Origin: Gymnopus androsaceus JB14
Taxonomy: Eukaryota; Basidiomycota; Agaricomycetes; Agaricales; Omphalotaceae
Reading direction: 5' to 3'
DNA: 64,000 nucleotides
Assembly (NCBI GenBank): GCA_009733575.1
Contig: ML769487.1
Coordinates: 124,001-188,000, forward strand
Within the stretch, counting starts at the first letter, position 1. Every line of letters starts with the position of its first letter. This document shows, in pieces, positions 35,654 through 47,412 of the stretch. A model generated the notes under the pieces. The model saw nothing but the letters and a program-made list of their open reading frames with translations, was not told the DNA's origin and did not search any database. A program made the translations under genes and the position numbers.

Positions 35654-36700
35654 CTAAGCCTCTGGAGGAAATTTAATAACAAAAGAAGAAGAGAAAACTA
35701 TCCCTAGCCTCAAATGAATTCCTATGATATCCGGTGGAATGTATGATTCCAAGGGCTCATCTTCTTCTCCTAGCTTGGAGATTCCTTTAGTTATCTGCTC
35801 GACCCCTTCAACATTCCCGTTAGTTTTTCCGTTTGCCAACCGCCGAGCCTGATCTGCCTTAATCAGTCTCTGGATATTGCGTGTCACAACACTCCACTGG
35901 AAATGTCCCGGTCTAGCAGCCTTGTGTGCACCGGTGTGGGCTACGTCGCCTAGTGCAAACACCCCGGATACGTTGTCGTTCCTTCGTTGGATGAATCAAT
36001 CTGAAGGGTAGAGAGAACTCTGATATAACCTGTTAAGGTCAATAGCAGAAGGTGCCAATGTGCGCAGAGGTTCAGAAAGTGAGGTTCCGCCAAGGCAAGT
36101 GATCTAAGTTGGTCGGTGAAAAATGCTGAGAGAATGAAACATGAGAAGATACATACAACGAGGTCGGCTCTTAGCTGCCCTCCTCCGTTCAAGTGGACCA
36201 TAAAGTTTTGTTTCTGATTATTGCCTACTCCACTTAGCACTGTTTCCACTTTCTCAACGTTAACCACTCGTTGTCCAAGAACCGTCTCGACTCCAATCTC
36301 CTCATCTTTTCCATCGCGATTTCATGCAAGCGGTGGTGGAACGTATGAAGGAAATGAGAAGCACAAGGGTTACTTTCTTTGATAAGGTGGGCTCAGCTCA
36401 TATGTCTTGAGGTCAGTAACCAGTTCTGAAGGAGCAGGACTGTGAACAATTCAATGAGACGCAAGTTGGGAAAGAAGTACTTACGGACACCATAGACAAG
36501 AGGCATGAGATCGTCGATAACCTTGGAGCCTGAATCGACATGCATGAGAATGGCTTGAACATTTCTTGATATTAAGACCAAATTAAGTACCAACAATAGC
36601 TTCCTACCACGACAATATTCGGCTTGGATACCTCGGAGTCGCAATTTCCGTTTGGAGGAAGCGTATATCGATTGACATGGTCTTTCCAGATAAGTGAGAG
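35654..36700 (-). pseudogene. AIF/FSP1-like FAD oxidoreductase, decayed
   Basis: Remnants of an apoptosis-inducing-factor-like NAD(P)H/FAD oxidoreductase on the minus strand. PNIVVVG (about 36620) is the start of the dinucleotide-binding GxGxxG site but diverges immediately. GVETVLGQRVVNVEKVETV and GGGQLRADLVV match the central part, and GVFALGDVAHTGAHKAARPG matches the FAD-binding C-terminal motif. The pieces lie in different frames: a shift between EMEKMRRL-like sequence and GVETVLG (about 36300), and a one-base loss just before VFALGD (about 35967). Much of the N-terminal half is unrecognisable. No set of introns restores one protein, so this is a pseudogene. Confidence 0.65.
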
Positions 36701-37317
36701 ATAGATATCTGCTGCAGAGAGGTGTTCAAAAGGTCAACGTAGGGCATCAGTGATTATAAACATTCGATCTGCGGAACCGCTGTGGTTGAGTATCTCTCTG
36801 GTACCGGAGCAGTCAACCAGATAGACTGCTCAAGATTCAGCGACTTGACAGTGCATGTACCCGATAACTCATCCAGATTAATCTCTCTGAAGCTTGCCCA
36901 GTCATTCCGCGTTTTTGGCTCGACAACGAAAGTTATTGGGCCTACATTGCCAGTTATTCAAGTCATCAATTAAAGAGTTTCGCTGTATTCCAAGTATACG
37001 ATAGCTAAGACTCGAGTCATCAAGGAGTCGTAGATTAGGTAACTAGCATCTAAAGAAGAGAGGAGAAAGGAAAGAGATAGTAAGCCCAAAATGAACGCAA
37101 ACAAGTAGACTGAATCCAAGCCAAATCATCCTTTTGATTCCTAACATGGTCCCAAGACCATCCGGCCCTCCTAAACCATCCCACATTCGGGAAGCCATGT
37201 TCACGCGACATGTCCATAACTTTCCTCACTTGGGATTATATTCCGGAGAGCACCATTCTATGTACAAATGTTCCAAAATCGGTCGTATATGCCCTCCAGC
37301 AAAATCCAGATCCGGAT
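36701..37317. other. Intergenic region
   Basis: About 0.6 kb without a recognised gene; 5' flank of the decayed flavoprotein gene and 3' flank of the DUF1275 gene, both read on the minus strand. Confidence 0.3.
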
Positions 37318-38243
37318 CTACTTGGCATCCTGGGCAGCCTTCTTCCCTGGTACGAAAAGCCAGCTGAGGGTGATGAGAAGCCTGATGCCAGCTCCAACGC
37401 CAAGTGCGCTGTCGGCGCCGATTTTGTCGAGGATGGAACGGGAGACAAAGCCACCGAGGAATAACGCACCAGCAGCAATAAGCTTATGGTCGCGAGTGAT
37501 GACTTTTTTGCGGAAAAAGAGTTTTGGATCGGCCATAAGTTCGATCCAGACGGTGGTAAGCACAACTGGAGAATTAGCGAGCGAGTGAGCAAGATGTTTG
37601 AGAGCAAGAATGAGTATGATACGCACTGGTCGTAGTGAACTGAGTGTTTAATCGCTTCCCAATGATACCCTGCGTTCCGAGACTGGCACTCATGAAAGCA
37701 ATACCGACAAAGGTCAGCGCTTTCGTCCAACTCGGATCGCCACGGTCGGATGCAACGCTACTCTGGCCAGACTTCCAGATGGCCAAGGCAGCTGCCATAG
37801 TAAACAAAGTCTGGATTAAAGTGCCCAAGACAAGCCAGATTCGTTTATGCGGGCCAATACGATCGCCTAAACGACCAATGAAGGCGCCAGCGTTGAAAGA
37901 GATGAGAGAAGTGAGCGCTTGCTGATCAGCGATGTGAAAAGTACGATCTACAGCTCCTCCAGTGCCTACTTCGAATAAACGAGAGAGGGCAAGTGCGAGT
38001 TGGACAAAGTTTCCAGTTTGGAATCCACACCAGACGAATACGGCAGAGAAAGAGATAGCATCTCTGAAAGGCGGAAAATTAGTTGAAATCCTGCGGGTAT
38101 TATCAAACTCACATAAATCCAGTCATAAAACAGTAGGCAGTGAGGTTGGCTGTACATTGTTTCGGGTCGACCTCAGTCTGGAGATAATTCCAGATGGACT
38201 GAGCCCTGCTTGGTTGAGAGATGGTTCCAGATTCGCTCGCCAT
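37318..38243 (-). CDS. DUF1275 (YoaK-like) integral membrane protein
   Basis: Minus strand, ATG 38241-38243 (MASESGTISQPSRAQSIWNY), stop 37318-37320. After a short soluble N-terminus with LTAYCFMTGF, an intron leads into DAISFSAVFVWCGFQTGNF, the DUF1275 signature. Further helices are LALALSRLF, LTSLISFNAGAFIGRLGD, LVLGTLIQTLFTMAAALAIW, ALTFVGIAFMSASLGTQGI, and after the last intron TTVWIELMADPKLFF, LIAAGALFLGGFVSRSIL and ALGVGAGIRLLITLSWLF. About six membrane segments are expected, typical of the family. Function is uncharacterised; a transporter-like role is often assumed. Confidence 0.85.
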
Positions 38244-39377
38244 TGAGCCTCGTTTCTCTATGTCGGACATGGAAAGGACAGTGCAGTGAGAGGAGGTGGA
38301 AGATGGGAGCTAGGATACAATTCCCATCTCAACGTCAGAGTAAAAATACTCGGAGCGGAAGGGCGTAACGTGCTTGGCGCCGATAGAAGCGCTCAATGAT
38401 CTTCACCCGAAACTATCGCTACAGAAAATTTCTTGCTATTAAAATCGCCTTAACGCCGACTAGCTTTCTAGGATCGTTTAAAATCCATCTTGGCAGGATT
38501 ATACCCCTTTGCCAAGTTGCGTTAAGAGCGCAGCACATTGGCTGGGTGCGGAACTTGAAGAATCAAGGCCTTGGTGTAGGGATTCACCATTCTCAAAGGC
38601 CACTGGACGAAGCGTAGAGCTAAAGTCGACTTGGCTCTTGGCTACTGAGTAACATGCGAATGACAGAACGTTCCCGAGGCATCGAGGCAGTGGTATCATT
38701 GTCAACGGCTCATCCTTGGCCCAGTTTCGATGCTACTTGATATATATATATATCTGGGGGAAAAAGTCGGTAAGCTCTTCCGGAACTATCCATTGGCCAA
38801 AACTGGATAGTAACTAGTAAACGTTGAACGTAGTGACTCGGAGTGAGTCTTCGCCGTCGAGTCAGAGATCCGCCTTAATCATTTTTCCATTTACCCGATT
38901 GTGCGTCTCGGGTATGAATTCGAAACACTTGTCGAAGGTCCAGGGATCATCGATCAGTTCGAACGACGAGCATTCTCCTACTGGACTGGACATTGTGGCG
39001 AACCATCAGGTAACCGTGGTCAGCATTGCCTGTTAGGCTGAGCCTATACGAACGATATGCGGTTTGTTTGTTTCATTGCTCGGCCGCTCGAAGCACAAGT
39101 TGTCCAAATTCATGACTTGCTTTTTTTCCTAAACAAGAACATAAACAGCGCGTTCTGTCGAATGCCTTTTCTTCGTTTCGGGAAAGCAGCTCCTGTGCTG
39201 GCACAAAGTACTTTTGTGGATCCATACCTGTGGTAGAACAAAGTCGTTCTTTTCCAAGTTGGGCATTATCGACGAGTTGTGTTAAACTTGCCTATCGACG
39301 TTGTTCTTCAATGCCTTTCTGAGGACAATAGTACGTCTTCATTTCCACAATAGAGAGCTGGAAAGCATTGACCAAAA
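38244..39377. other. Intergenic region of 1.1 kb
   Basis: No recognised gene. A (TA)n microsatellite lies at about 38739-38753. Confidence 0.4.
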
Positions 39378-39551
39378 ATGAATAGCGCTTTCGATTGCTT
39401 TGACACCCGCATCTTAAAATTCCCTTTTGAGGTAATTTTGAACCTCATTCGCCATCATTTTTCGCGGATTGGGTCTCCAAACATCTACAATCACTTGCAT
39501 GCATGCGCATACAAGCACGATTATGGCAATACAATTTGCCTCAATAGGTAA
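39378..39551 (+). CDS. Short F-box-like fragment (57 aa)
   Basis: ATG 39378 opens MNSAFDCFDTRILKFPFEVI, then LNLIRHHFSR and a stop at 39549-39551. KFPFEVILNLIRHHF has the shape of the first F-box helix (LPxEVLxxIxxxL). It may be a truncated F-box gene or chance; no downstream LRR sequence was found. Confidence 0.3.
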   Translation: MNSAFDCFDTRILKFPFEVILNLIRHHFSRIGSPNIYNHLHACAYKHDYGNTICLNR

Positions 39552-39691
39552 AGGATGCGGATTGGGGCTCATTCACACTTTACTGTCCGTTTGAAGTATA
39601 AATGGGGGGCGCGTCTTGATGTTCACCGTCAAGTCCTCTCTCCGGCGCTTTTATCCAACAACAAATCCTTCGACCAACTTATCCGACCACA

Positions 39692-40843
39692 ATGATTCGC
39701 GCTCTTCGTGCTCGCAACTTCTCTAAACGCCCAACGGAGAACACTCCTCCTCCTAAAGGTCTAAAATCTTCTTCTCGCCGAAACCGAGCCAGAAAGACTG
39801 CCACCGCTAAATTCGACGCCGAACAGGCCAAGAAGAAAGCGCAGAAAAATCCCGTTCGTCTCAATGTCGTCTTCTACGGCAACGGCAGCGCCAGCGGCGA
39901 TGTAGAGATGCAGGATGCTCCCACCACGCCACAGCCGCCGACGATTGTGCCGATTTTGCTGCCCAGAGCTTTCCTTCAGCCAGCAGTTTCCGAGCCCTCT
40001 GAGGAGTCGCTCGCTGCTGCGTCTGGCCCTTCCTTTAGCGGACAACCCGCTGCGTTTATTCGCGACCAGCTCGAATCGCTTGGTCCTCGGTAAGTTTCCG
40101 CTTCTTCCAGAGACTGATTCAAATCTCTTACATCTGTTCTTAGATTCCTACGCACCGTGGCTAGCGTTACCGCAGAGGTCAACAGCGCTGCTCTTCCCAA
40201 AGAGTTAGCTGTTATTGTTAACGACCTCACTGCGACCGACTATCCCACTCACATGCTCGCAGTCTACGCGCCAGTACCCAAGAAATCCGAGAACGCCTCT
40301 CCGGCCTCGCTTCCCAAAACTGAGGTCAAACTCTACCCAGTCCATGCCCTTTTCATGGCATCCCACTGCGCCAGATTAGGTCCATTCCCTCCTTCTCCCA
40401 TTACCGACGAAGTCTCTACCCCCCTCTCGACCCCGAGCACCATCACTCTTCCTGTTCGCCCAATGTGTCTCCCTAGCCCCGAGACCTTCCCTTTACTATT
40501 ACACTACCTCTACCTCCGCCGCCAGGAAGTCCTCTTCGACGCCTTCCTCCCAACCGAACCTTCGCCCGAGTTTGTCGAGGACTGCAACTCTGACGAGCAT
40601 GTCATCTCGCTGGCCAAGGACTTGGGCACAAAATTCAACGCTAGCACTCTTCTTAAACACGCCAAGGTCATTCAGGGCCTCTGGTCGAATGCTTGTGCGC
40701 TGGGCGTGTTTGATGAGGGGTTATGGGCTGCGATTGATTCGTGCTATGAGGTTCTGCTTAATGCGTTGGCGATTGGGACTGGGAATCCTCGTGCTGTGTA
40801 TGTTTCGAAGACTCCTACACCGATGCCGTCGAGTCAGGCGTGA
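39692..40843 (+). CDS. Clp1-like protein, copy 1 (intact)
   Basis: Two exons (39692-40089 and 40144-40843) encode about 365 aa. The N-terminus is basic (SSRRNRARKTATAKFDAEQ) and followed by a Pro-rich segment. The C-terminal two thirds carry the conserved-looking blocks AFIRDQLESLGPRFLRTVAS, VKLYPVHALFMASHCARLGP, LPVRPMCLPSPETFPLLLHY, LYLRRQEVLFDAFLP and VIQGLWSNACALGVFDEGLW. These resemble Clp1 of Coprinopsis and Ustilago, needed for clamp-cell development downstream of mating-type homeodomain proteins. The family assignment is from remembered motifs. Two further damaged copies lie downstream. Confidence 0.65.
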
Positions 40844-41362
40844 GCCTTGTTCTTGCTTTTGCTTTCGTGTTTTCGTGCTTTCTCGCTTTCTTGCTCTCTT
40901 GATATGTGATATGCTTTGATATGCATTACAATATGCTATGCTTTGAACGAACGACTTTAGAATAACCGCAATTGTAACAATAATCAAGCTAAATAGTTAT
41001 ATCTTTATTGTATTTATTATATATGTACCTTGCAAAGAACCATTGATAAATGTACACAATCTCGCATGATGCCTGAGTTACTTCATTGTTTCAAGCCGGA
41101 TACTTGTCCGCGAGTTATCGAGTTATTTCTTGTGGGAGTCTCTACTATAACCACATTGACTTTACTTTTCTTCGGACCTCGGCGAACTAGACGTTTTGGT
41201 CTGCGTCTGCGTTATCGCTTCTCATTGGGTTGGATTGACGTGTTCCTTATCTTAGTAAAGCATTTTCGCATGGCGCTTGCAACCCCACAGTATTGTCTCT
41301 TGTACGACCGAATTTCTTTCGTTCTACCATAAACATGTACCAAGTTACATCCGCCTTCGTCC

Positions 41363-42126
41363 TCAATGAAGGATATTAGGATTCACTTTTGGTGGTTCCT
41401 TCCCCTGCTCTATTGCAAGCAGCCTATTGTAAAGTTCATGTTGGTATGCAATCTGTTCATGCAATCTCTGCCATTCCAGTTTTTCTAGGCCTTGAGCTGT
41501 TGAAGACACAGAGATCGTTAAATAATAAGAACGAATTAAAATTAAAAGTTGACATACCATCAAAGGGAATCGGAACTCTCAATGAAACTTCGAGATGCAC
41601 AACCTCAGCAACATAAAATGCCGGGGACGTTGCACTGTAATCCTTGGGAAACTCTATCCCGACTGACCCGTGACACCACTTCCTTCGTGGACCTGGTCTA
41701 CAAGGGCTTCGCGAACCGCCACCTTGAAAGGAGAAGCGAAACTGCTGGTTGGGTAGAACCTCGACGTAGGGGAACGGCTTGTCCCCTTCAATCCGATATT
41801 CCGTGTTGTCCTGCAAAGGAGTTGTGAAGCCAAGTTTTCTCCATACCTGCTCTTGGTTCAGCACCCATGTCATCAAAAGTAGTGCCAGTGGCGACGGATC
41901 CCAATCTTTATGATCACCTCGCACCCAAGGTTCACCGAGTTGTTCATCCCATCTAAAGGTGAACTTTGTTGTTGGGTTTGCCCTGGGCTGGGGAAGAGGA
42001 AGATAGTGTGGTAAGTAAAAAAAAAACAAGGCCAATGCGTACACATACCTGGAGAACTGGTGCTGGTACCGCACATGTAATGGAGACGAGACTGAGAGCC
42101 AGATAGGCCAAAAAGTGGAAATGCAT
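41363..42126 (-). CDS. Small secreted protein, copy 1
   Basis: Three exons on the minus strand (42126-42049, 41987-41558, 41496-41363) encode 213 aa. A signal peptide MHFHFLAYLALSLVSITCAVPAP starts at 42126 (first 20 residues hydrophobic, cleavage probably after CA or VPA). The mature part carries RGDHKDWDPSPLALLLM, PFPYVEVLPNQQFRFSFQGG, WCHGSVGIEFPKDYSATS and AFYVAEVVHLEVSLRVP. The last exon is helical (GLEKLEWQRLHEQIAYQHEL). Two cysteines flank the basic RPGPRRKW loop. No known family is recognised. All introns are GT-AG and the frame closes exactly. Confidence 0.7.
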
Positions 42127-42384
42127 AGCTTGGAACAGATGCGAGAGTGATGGCGTGAGTGGAGAGAGGACTTGAAAAAAGGTTGTCCTTGAATACGGCG
42201 ACTTTTGACCTGCAAAAATGCGCGTATACAGTAACGGTGACGAAGGGAAGAACGGCGTAGCCCAATATTCGAGGTGACCTTTGACCAGCAAAGGAAGAAT
42301 AAGGACTGCGATTCTTTTTGGCACGCTGTGCCCCTGCTTTATGCAAAGTAGCCTGAGATTGGTATCGTTCCGATCCGGCTAAGG

Positions 42385-42500
42385 ATGGAAGGATGGAAGG
42401 AAGGAAGTATCATAACCACCCAAGACTGAGCTGAACGCCGGTAAACCAGAGAATTATCCAACTTGAACGGTGGTACTAGCACGGGCACTGTAGATGGATA
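42385..42500. repeat. Dispersed repeat beside secreted-protein copy 1
   Basis: A stretch with GGAAGGAAGGAAG, CCGGTAAACCAGAGAATTAT and CTAGCACGGGCAC, near-identical at 46755-46865 and related at 28968-29058. Confidence 0.55.
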
Positions 42501-43034
42501 GAGTCTAGAGATGAAACAGCGACTTTTTCGACCAGCAAACTTGATGAATAGTGGTTCGGAGGAGGAACTGTACCACACCCATGGAGCTATCGATGTGATA
42601 CTAAATTGCCAATCCCAACAAGTCATCGGCAGGAAGGAAGTCCAAGTGCTGAGCGCTGAGCGGTGTGGCCGTGTCACTAATTTCCAAGCGGCATAGCCCA
42701 AACTCAGTGCCAAGCGCCATGCGAGAATGCTTTACTATACGTCAAGTCCAATCCAACCTAATGAAAAGCGATAACGCAGACGCAGACCAAAACATCTACT
42801 GTAGTTTCAGTGCGCCGAGGTCGAAAAGCAAATGTCAATGTGGTTATAGTAAAGACTTCCACAAGCAAACAAGTTTCCGGCTTGAAACAATGAAGTAACT
42901 CAGGTATTGCGAGATTGTGTACATTTATCAATGATTCTTTGCAAGGTACATACTGTATATAATAAATACAATAAAGATATAACTATTTAGCTTGATTATT
43001 GTTACAATTGCGGTTATTCTAGAGTCGTTCGTTC

Positions 43035-44001
43035 GGAGGTGGGCATTGCCGTTGAAAAAAACGGCGGGCGTCTAATGTTTTCCCACTGCCAAAGCCATGT
43101 TCTTCACTCAAAGCTTCGCCAGTACTACATGATATCTTGTTCGCCTCTTCGAAAAATAACAATTTCTTATACTCAAAAGTTATCTAACATTCAGTTATTG
43201 AAAATTTTCAAAGCGGAATATTTAAATCTGGGATATTTCGAGCTCTAAGGGCCACTTCTGGTCATGATATGCTAGTATCTTCAAGATTAGACAAAAATTT
43301 AGTATTTCAGCTTGACCATTGGGGTGAACAGCATCTGCTAAAATAAATGTACAATTCAGTTTTGAAATAAATGACTTGTGGGGAAAGTAGTTCATTACAT
43401 TGTTCGATAGCTTGAAGTCTCCGGCCAAATTTAAGCGCCCACGCTGATCTTTCTTCTGTCCATCCAGTCTGCGGTCGATCCGTTCACTCTTTCGTGTCTG
43501 GGACACAAAGAGCGGTTGAAATTACATTTATTCGCTTCTGTTCGACTCTTTCCACGAAAAATGCCACCTTTAAAGTCCCCTATTCGAGCCCAACTAGCCA
43601 ATCTCCAGAAGAATTCCACTGAAGAGAATTCAGATGTTCAGACACTCTCGGACACGAGGAACTTGAACGATAACTCACACAGGACTACCAGGAGTCGAGC
43701 GACAGTTCTCGAGCTGCAGAATTCGCTTGCAGAGAACGATAGAGAGATCGCGGAATTGAAGGAGCAGATGGTGCAGCAGCAGGAGCTCAGTCAGGTTCAG
43801 GCAGCCAAGATTACATCCCTTTGCAATGAAACTTCCAACCTCCGTACCCATATCGATGAACTAGATGCCAAAATTCTTACTCTACGAGAGGCTGTGACGA
43901 AACATCGGGCCAGTCGTGGGAAGACACTCAATGAGTTGCGCGTACTTAAAACAGAGCTTACCAAGTCGAAGAAACGCGTTAAACGACTTGAACGGTAACT
44001 G
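43035..44001. mobile_element. Insertion of about 967 bp within the right arm of cassette 1
   Basis: The right arm matches its partner up to 43034. The expected continuation (inverted Clp1-like 3' flank, ACTGTAATGCATATCAAAGC) resumes at about 44002-44035. The sequence between is absent from the other arms. No terminal repeats or target duplication could be fixed, so its nature is open. Confidence 0.5.
43561..43998 (+). CDS. Coiled-coil protein, probably a truncated N-terminal fragment
   Basis: ATG 43561 opens MPPLKSPIRAQLANLQKNST. Residues from about 45 to the end form a strong coiled coil (VLELQNSLAENDREIAELKE, SNLRTHIDELDAKILTLREA) ending LTKSKKRVKRLER. The stop codon at 43996-43998 sits at the border where the inverted-repeat sequence resumes, so the frame seems to have been cut and the stop supplied by the neighbouring repeat. 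Similar Lys/Arg-rich coiled coils start many expanded Agaricomycete proteins linked to mobile elements; that link is remembered, not tested. Confidence 0.5.
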   Translation: MPPLKSPIRAQLANLQKNSTEENSDVQTLSDTRNLNDNSHRTTRSRATVLELQNSLAENDREIAELKEQMVQQQELSQVQAAKITSLCNETSNLRTHIDELDAKILTLREAVTKHRASRGKTLNELRVLKTELTKSKKRVKRLER

Positions 44002-44040
44002 TAATGCAATATCAAAGCATAATCATATATCAAGAGAGCA

Positions 44041-45177
44041 AAAATCTTCTTCTCGCCGAAACCGAGCCAGAAAGACTGCACCGCTAATCGACGCCGACAG
44101 GCAATCTTCTTCTCGCCGAAACCGAGCCAGAAAGACTGCCACCGCTAAATTCGACGCCGAACAGGCCAAGAAGAAAGCGCAGAAAAATCCCGTTCGTCTC
44201 AATGTCGTCTTCTACGGCAACGGCAGTGCCAGCGGCGATGTCGAGATGCAGGATGCTCCCACCACGCCACAGCCTCCGACGATTGTGCCGATTTTGCTGC
44301 CCAGAGCTTTCCTTCAGCCAGCAGTTTCCGAGCCCTCTGAGGAGTCGCTCGCTGCTGCGTCTGGCTCTTCCTTTAGCGGACAACCCGCTGCGTTTATTCG
44401 CGACCAGCTCGAATTGCTTGGTCCTCGGTAAGTTTCCGCTTCTTCCAGAGACTGATTCAAATCTCTTACATTTGTTCTTAGATTCCTACGCACCGTGGCT
44501 AGCGTTACCGCAGAGGTCAACAGCGCTGCTCTTCCCAAAGAGTTAGTTATCGTTAACGACCTCACTGCGACCGACTATCCCACTCACATGCTCGCAGTCT
44601 ACGCGTCAGTACCAAGAAATCCGAGAACGCCTATCCGGCCTCGCTTCCCAAAACCAAGCTTAAACTCTACCCAGTCCATGTCCTTTTCATGGTATCCCAC
44701 TGCGCCAGATTAGGTCCATTCCCTCCTTCTCCCATTACCGACGAAGTCTCTACCCCCGTCTCGACCCCGAGCACCATTACTCTTCCTGTTCGTCCAATGT
44801 GTCTCCCTAGCCCCAAGACCTTCCCTTTACTATTACACTACCTCTACCTCCGCCGCCAGGAAGTTCTCTTCGACGCCTTCCTCCCAACCGAACCTTCGCC
44901 CGAGTTTGTCGAGGACTGCAACTCTGACGAGCATGTCATCTCGCTGGCCAAGGACTTGGGCACAAAGATCAACGCTAGCACTCTTCTTAAACACGCCAAG
45001 GTCATTCAGGGCCTCTGGTCAAATGCTTGTGCGCTGGGCATGTTTGATGAGGGGCTATGGGCTGTGATCGATTCGTGCTATGAGGCTCTGCTTAATGCGT
45101 TGGCGATTGGGACTGGGAATCCTTGTGCTGTGTATGTTTCGAAGACACCGACGCCGATGCCGTCGAGTCAGGCGTGA
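44041..45177 (+). pseudogene. Clp1-like protein, copy 2 (5' truncated, frameshifted)
   Basis: Near-identical to copy 1 but lacks the first ~25 codons. Instead, a short duplicated tract carrying AATCTTCTTCTCGCCGAAAC occurs twice (44041 and 44103). A single-base deletion near 44615 (GTACCAAG where copy 1 has GTACCCAAG) breaks the frame, leaving separate frames for ASVTAEVNSAALPKELVI and MVSHCARLGPFPPSP. The C-terminal domain to 45177 is otherwise intact. An in-frame one-codon loss is also present (ELVIV for ELAVIV). Confidence 0.75.
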
Positions 45178-45722
45178 GCCTTGCTCTTGCTGTTGCTTTC
45201 GTGTTTTCGTGTTTTCTTGCTTTCTTACTCTCTTGATATGTGATATGCTTTGATATGCATTACAGTATGCTATGCTTTGAACGAACGACTCTAAAATAAC
45301 CGCAATTATAAAAATAATCAAGCTAAATAGTTTTATCTGTATTGTATTTATTATATACAGTACCTTGCAAAGAATCATTGATAAATGTACACAATCTCGC
45401 AATACATGAGTTACTTCATTGTTTCAAGCCGGATACTTGTCCGCGAGTTATTGCTTGTGGGAGTCTCTACTATAACCACATTGACTTTACTTTACTTTTC
45501 TTCGGACCTCGGTGAACTAGATGTTTTGGTCTGCGTCTGCGTTATTGCTTTTCATTGGGTTGGATTGGGCTTGACGTGCTCCTTATCATAGTAAAGCATT
45601 TTCGCATGGCGCTTGCAACCCCACAGTAAAGTTGTCTCTTGTATGACCGAATTCCTTTCGTTCTACCGTAAGGATGTATATATTTTTGGTACCCAACGTC
45701 CAAGTTACATCGGCCCGCGTCT

Positions 45723-46495
45723 TCAGTGAATGGTATTGGCATTCACTTTCGGCGGTTCCTTCCCCTGCTCTATTGCAACCAGCCTATTGTAAAGTTCATG
45801 TTGGTATGCAATCTGTTCATGCAATTTCTGCCATTCCAGTTTCTCTAGGCCTTGAGCTGTTGAAGACACAGAGACCGTTAAATAATAAGACACGAATTAA
45901 AATTAAAAGTTGGCATACCATCAAAGGGAATCGGAACTCTCAATGAAACTTCGAGATGCACAACCTCAGCAACATAAAATGCCGGGGACGTTGCACTGTA
46001 ATCCTTGGGAAACTCTATCCCGACTGACCCCCAACACCACTTCCTTCGTGGACCTGGTCTACAAGGGCTCGCGGGCCAACTGCCACCTTGAAAGGAGAAG
46101 CGAAACCGCTGGTTGGGTAGAACCTCGACGTAGGGAAACGGCTTGCCATTTTCAATGTGATATTCCGTGGTGTCCCGCAAAGGAGCTGTGAAGCCAAGTT
46201 TTTCCCGTACCTGCTCTTGGTTCACCACCCATTTCATCAAAAGTAGTGCCAGTGGCGACGGATCCCAATCTTTATGATCACCTCGCACCCAAGGTTCACC
46301 GAGTTCTTCATCCCATCTAAAGGTGAACTTTGATGGGGTTCCCCTGGGCCTAGGCTGGGGAAGGGGAAGATAGTGCGGTAAGTTAAAAAAAAAGGCCAAT
46401 GCGTAGATCACACATACCTGGACAGGTGGTGCTGGTACCGCACATGTAATGGAGACGAGACTGAGAGCCAGATAGGCCAAAAAGTGGAAATGCAT
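45723..46495 (-). CDS. Small secreted protein, copy 2
   Basis: Same three-exon plan as copy 1. Signal peptide MHFHFLAYLALSLVSITCAV from 46495. The mature part has RGDHKDWDPSPLALLLMKW, ENGKPFPYVEVLPNQRFRF, KWCWGSVGIEFPKDYSA and the helical C-terminal exon EKLEWQKLHEQIAYQHELYN, ending VNANTIH at 45723-45725. Amino-acid differences from copy 1 are scattered and the frame is kept, so it appears functional. No known domain. Confidence 0.68.
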
Positions 46496-47412
46496 AGCTT
46501 GGAACAGATGCGAGAGTGATGGCGTGAGTGGAGAGAGGACTTGAAAAAAGGTTGTCCTTGAATACGGCGACTTTTGACCTGCAAAAATGCGCGTATACAG
46601 TAACGGTGACGAAGTGAAGAACGGCGTAGCCCAATATTCGGGGTGACCTTTGACCAGCAAAGGAAGAATAAGGACTGCGATTCTTTTTGGCACGCTGTGC
46701 CCCTGCTTTATGCAAAGTAGCCTGAGATTGGTATCATTCCAATCCGGCTAAGGATGGAAGGATGGAAGGAAGGAAGTATCATAACCTCCCAAGACTGAGC
46801 TGAACGCCGGTAAACCAGAGAATTATCCAACTTGAACGGTGGTACTAGCACGGGCACTGTAGATGGATAGAGTCTAGAGATGAAACAGCGACTTTTTCGA
46901 CCAGCAAACTTGATGAATAGTGGTTCGGAGGAGGAACTGTACCACACCCATGGAGCTATCGATGTGATACTAAATTGCCAATCCCAACAAGTCATCGGCA
47001 GGAAGGAAGTCCAAGTGCTGAGCGCTGAGCGGTGTGGCCGTGTCACTAATTTCCAAGGATATCGCTACGGCATAGCCCAAACTCAGTGCCAAGCGCCATG
47101 CGAGAATGCTTTACTATACGTCAAGTCCAATCCAACCTAATGAAAGCGATAACGCAGACGCAGACCAAAACATCTACTGTAGTTTCAGTGCGTCGAGGTC
47201 GAAAAGCAAATGTCAATGTGGTTATAGTAAAGACTTCCACAAGCAAACAAGTTTCCGGCTTGAAACAATGAAGTAACTCAGGTATTGCGAGATTGTGTAC
47301 ATTTATCAATGATTCTTTGCAAGGTACATACTGTATATAATAAATACAATAAAGATATAACTATTTAGCTTGATTATTGTTACAATTGCGGTTATTTTAG
47401 AGTCGTTTGTTC

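Larger units (their letters stand above)
40945..43034. repeat. Inverted-repeat cassette 1 carrying a secreted-protein gene
   Basis: The left arm 40945-41279 and right arm 42711-43034 are inverted copies of each other (for example GAACGAACGACTTTAGAATA against its complement near 43015). They flank the secreted-protein gene at 41363-42126. Arms are about 330 bp, diverged by scattered substitutions and small indels. The same structure recurs at 45279-47412. Confidence 0.75.

Noticed and set aside
42339..42713. Minus-strand frames upstream of the secreted-protein genes (also 46708-47046)
   Set aside because: They are present in repeat copies but lack recognisable domains, and their start and stop positions depend on non-coding repeat sequence; likely chance frames in the duplicated flank.
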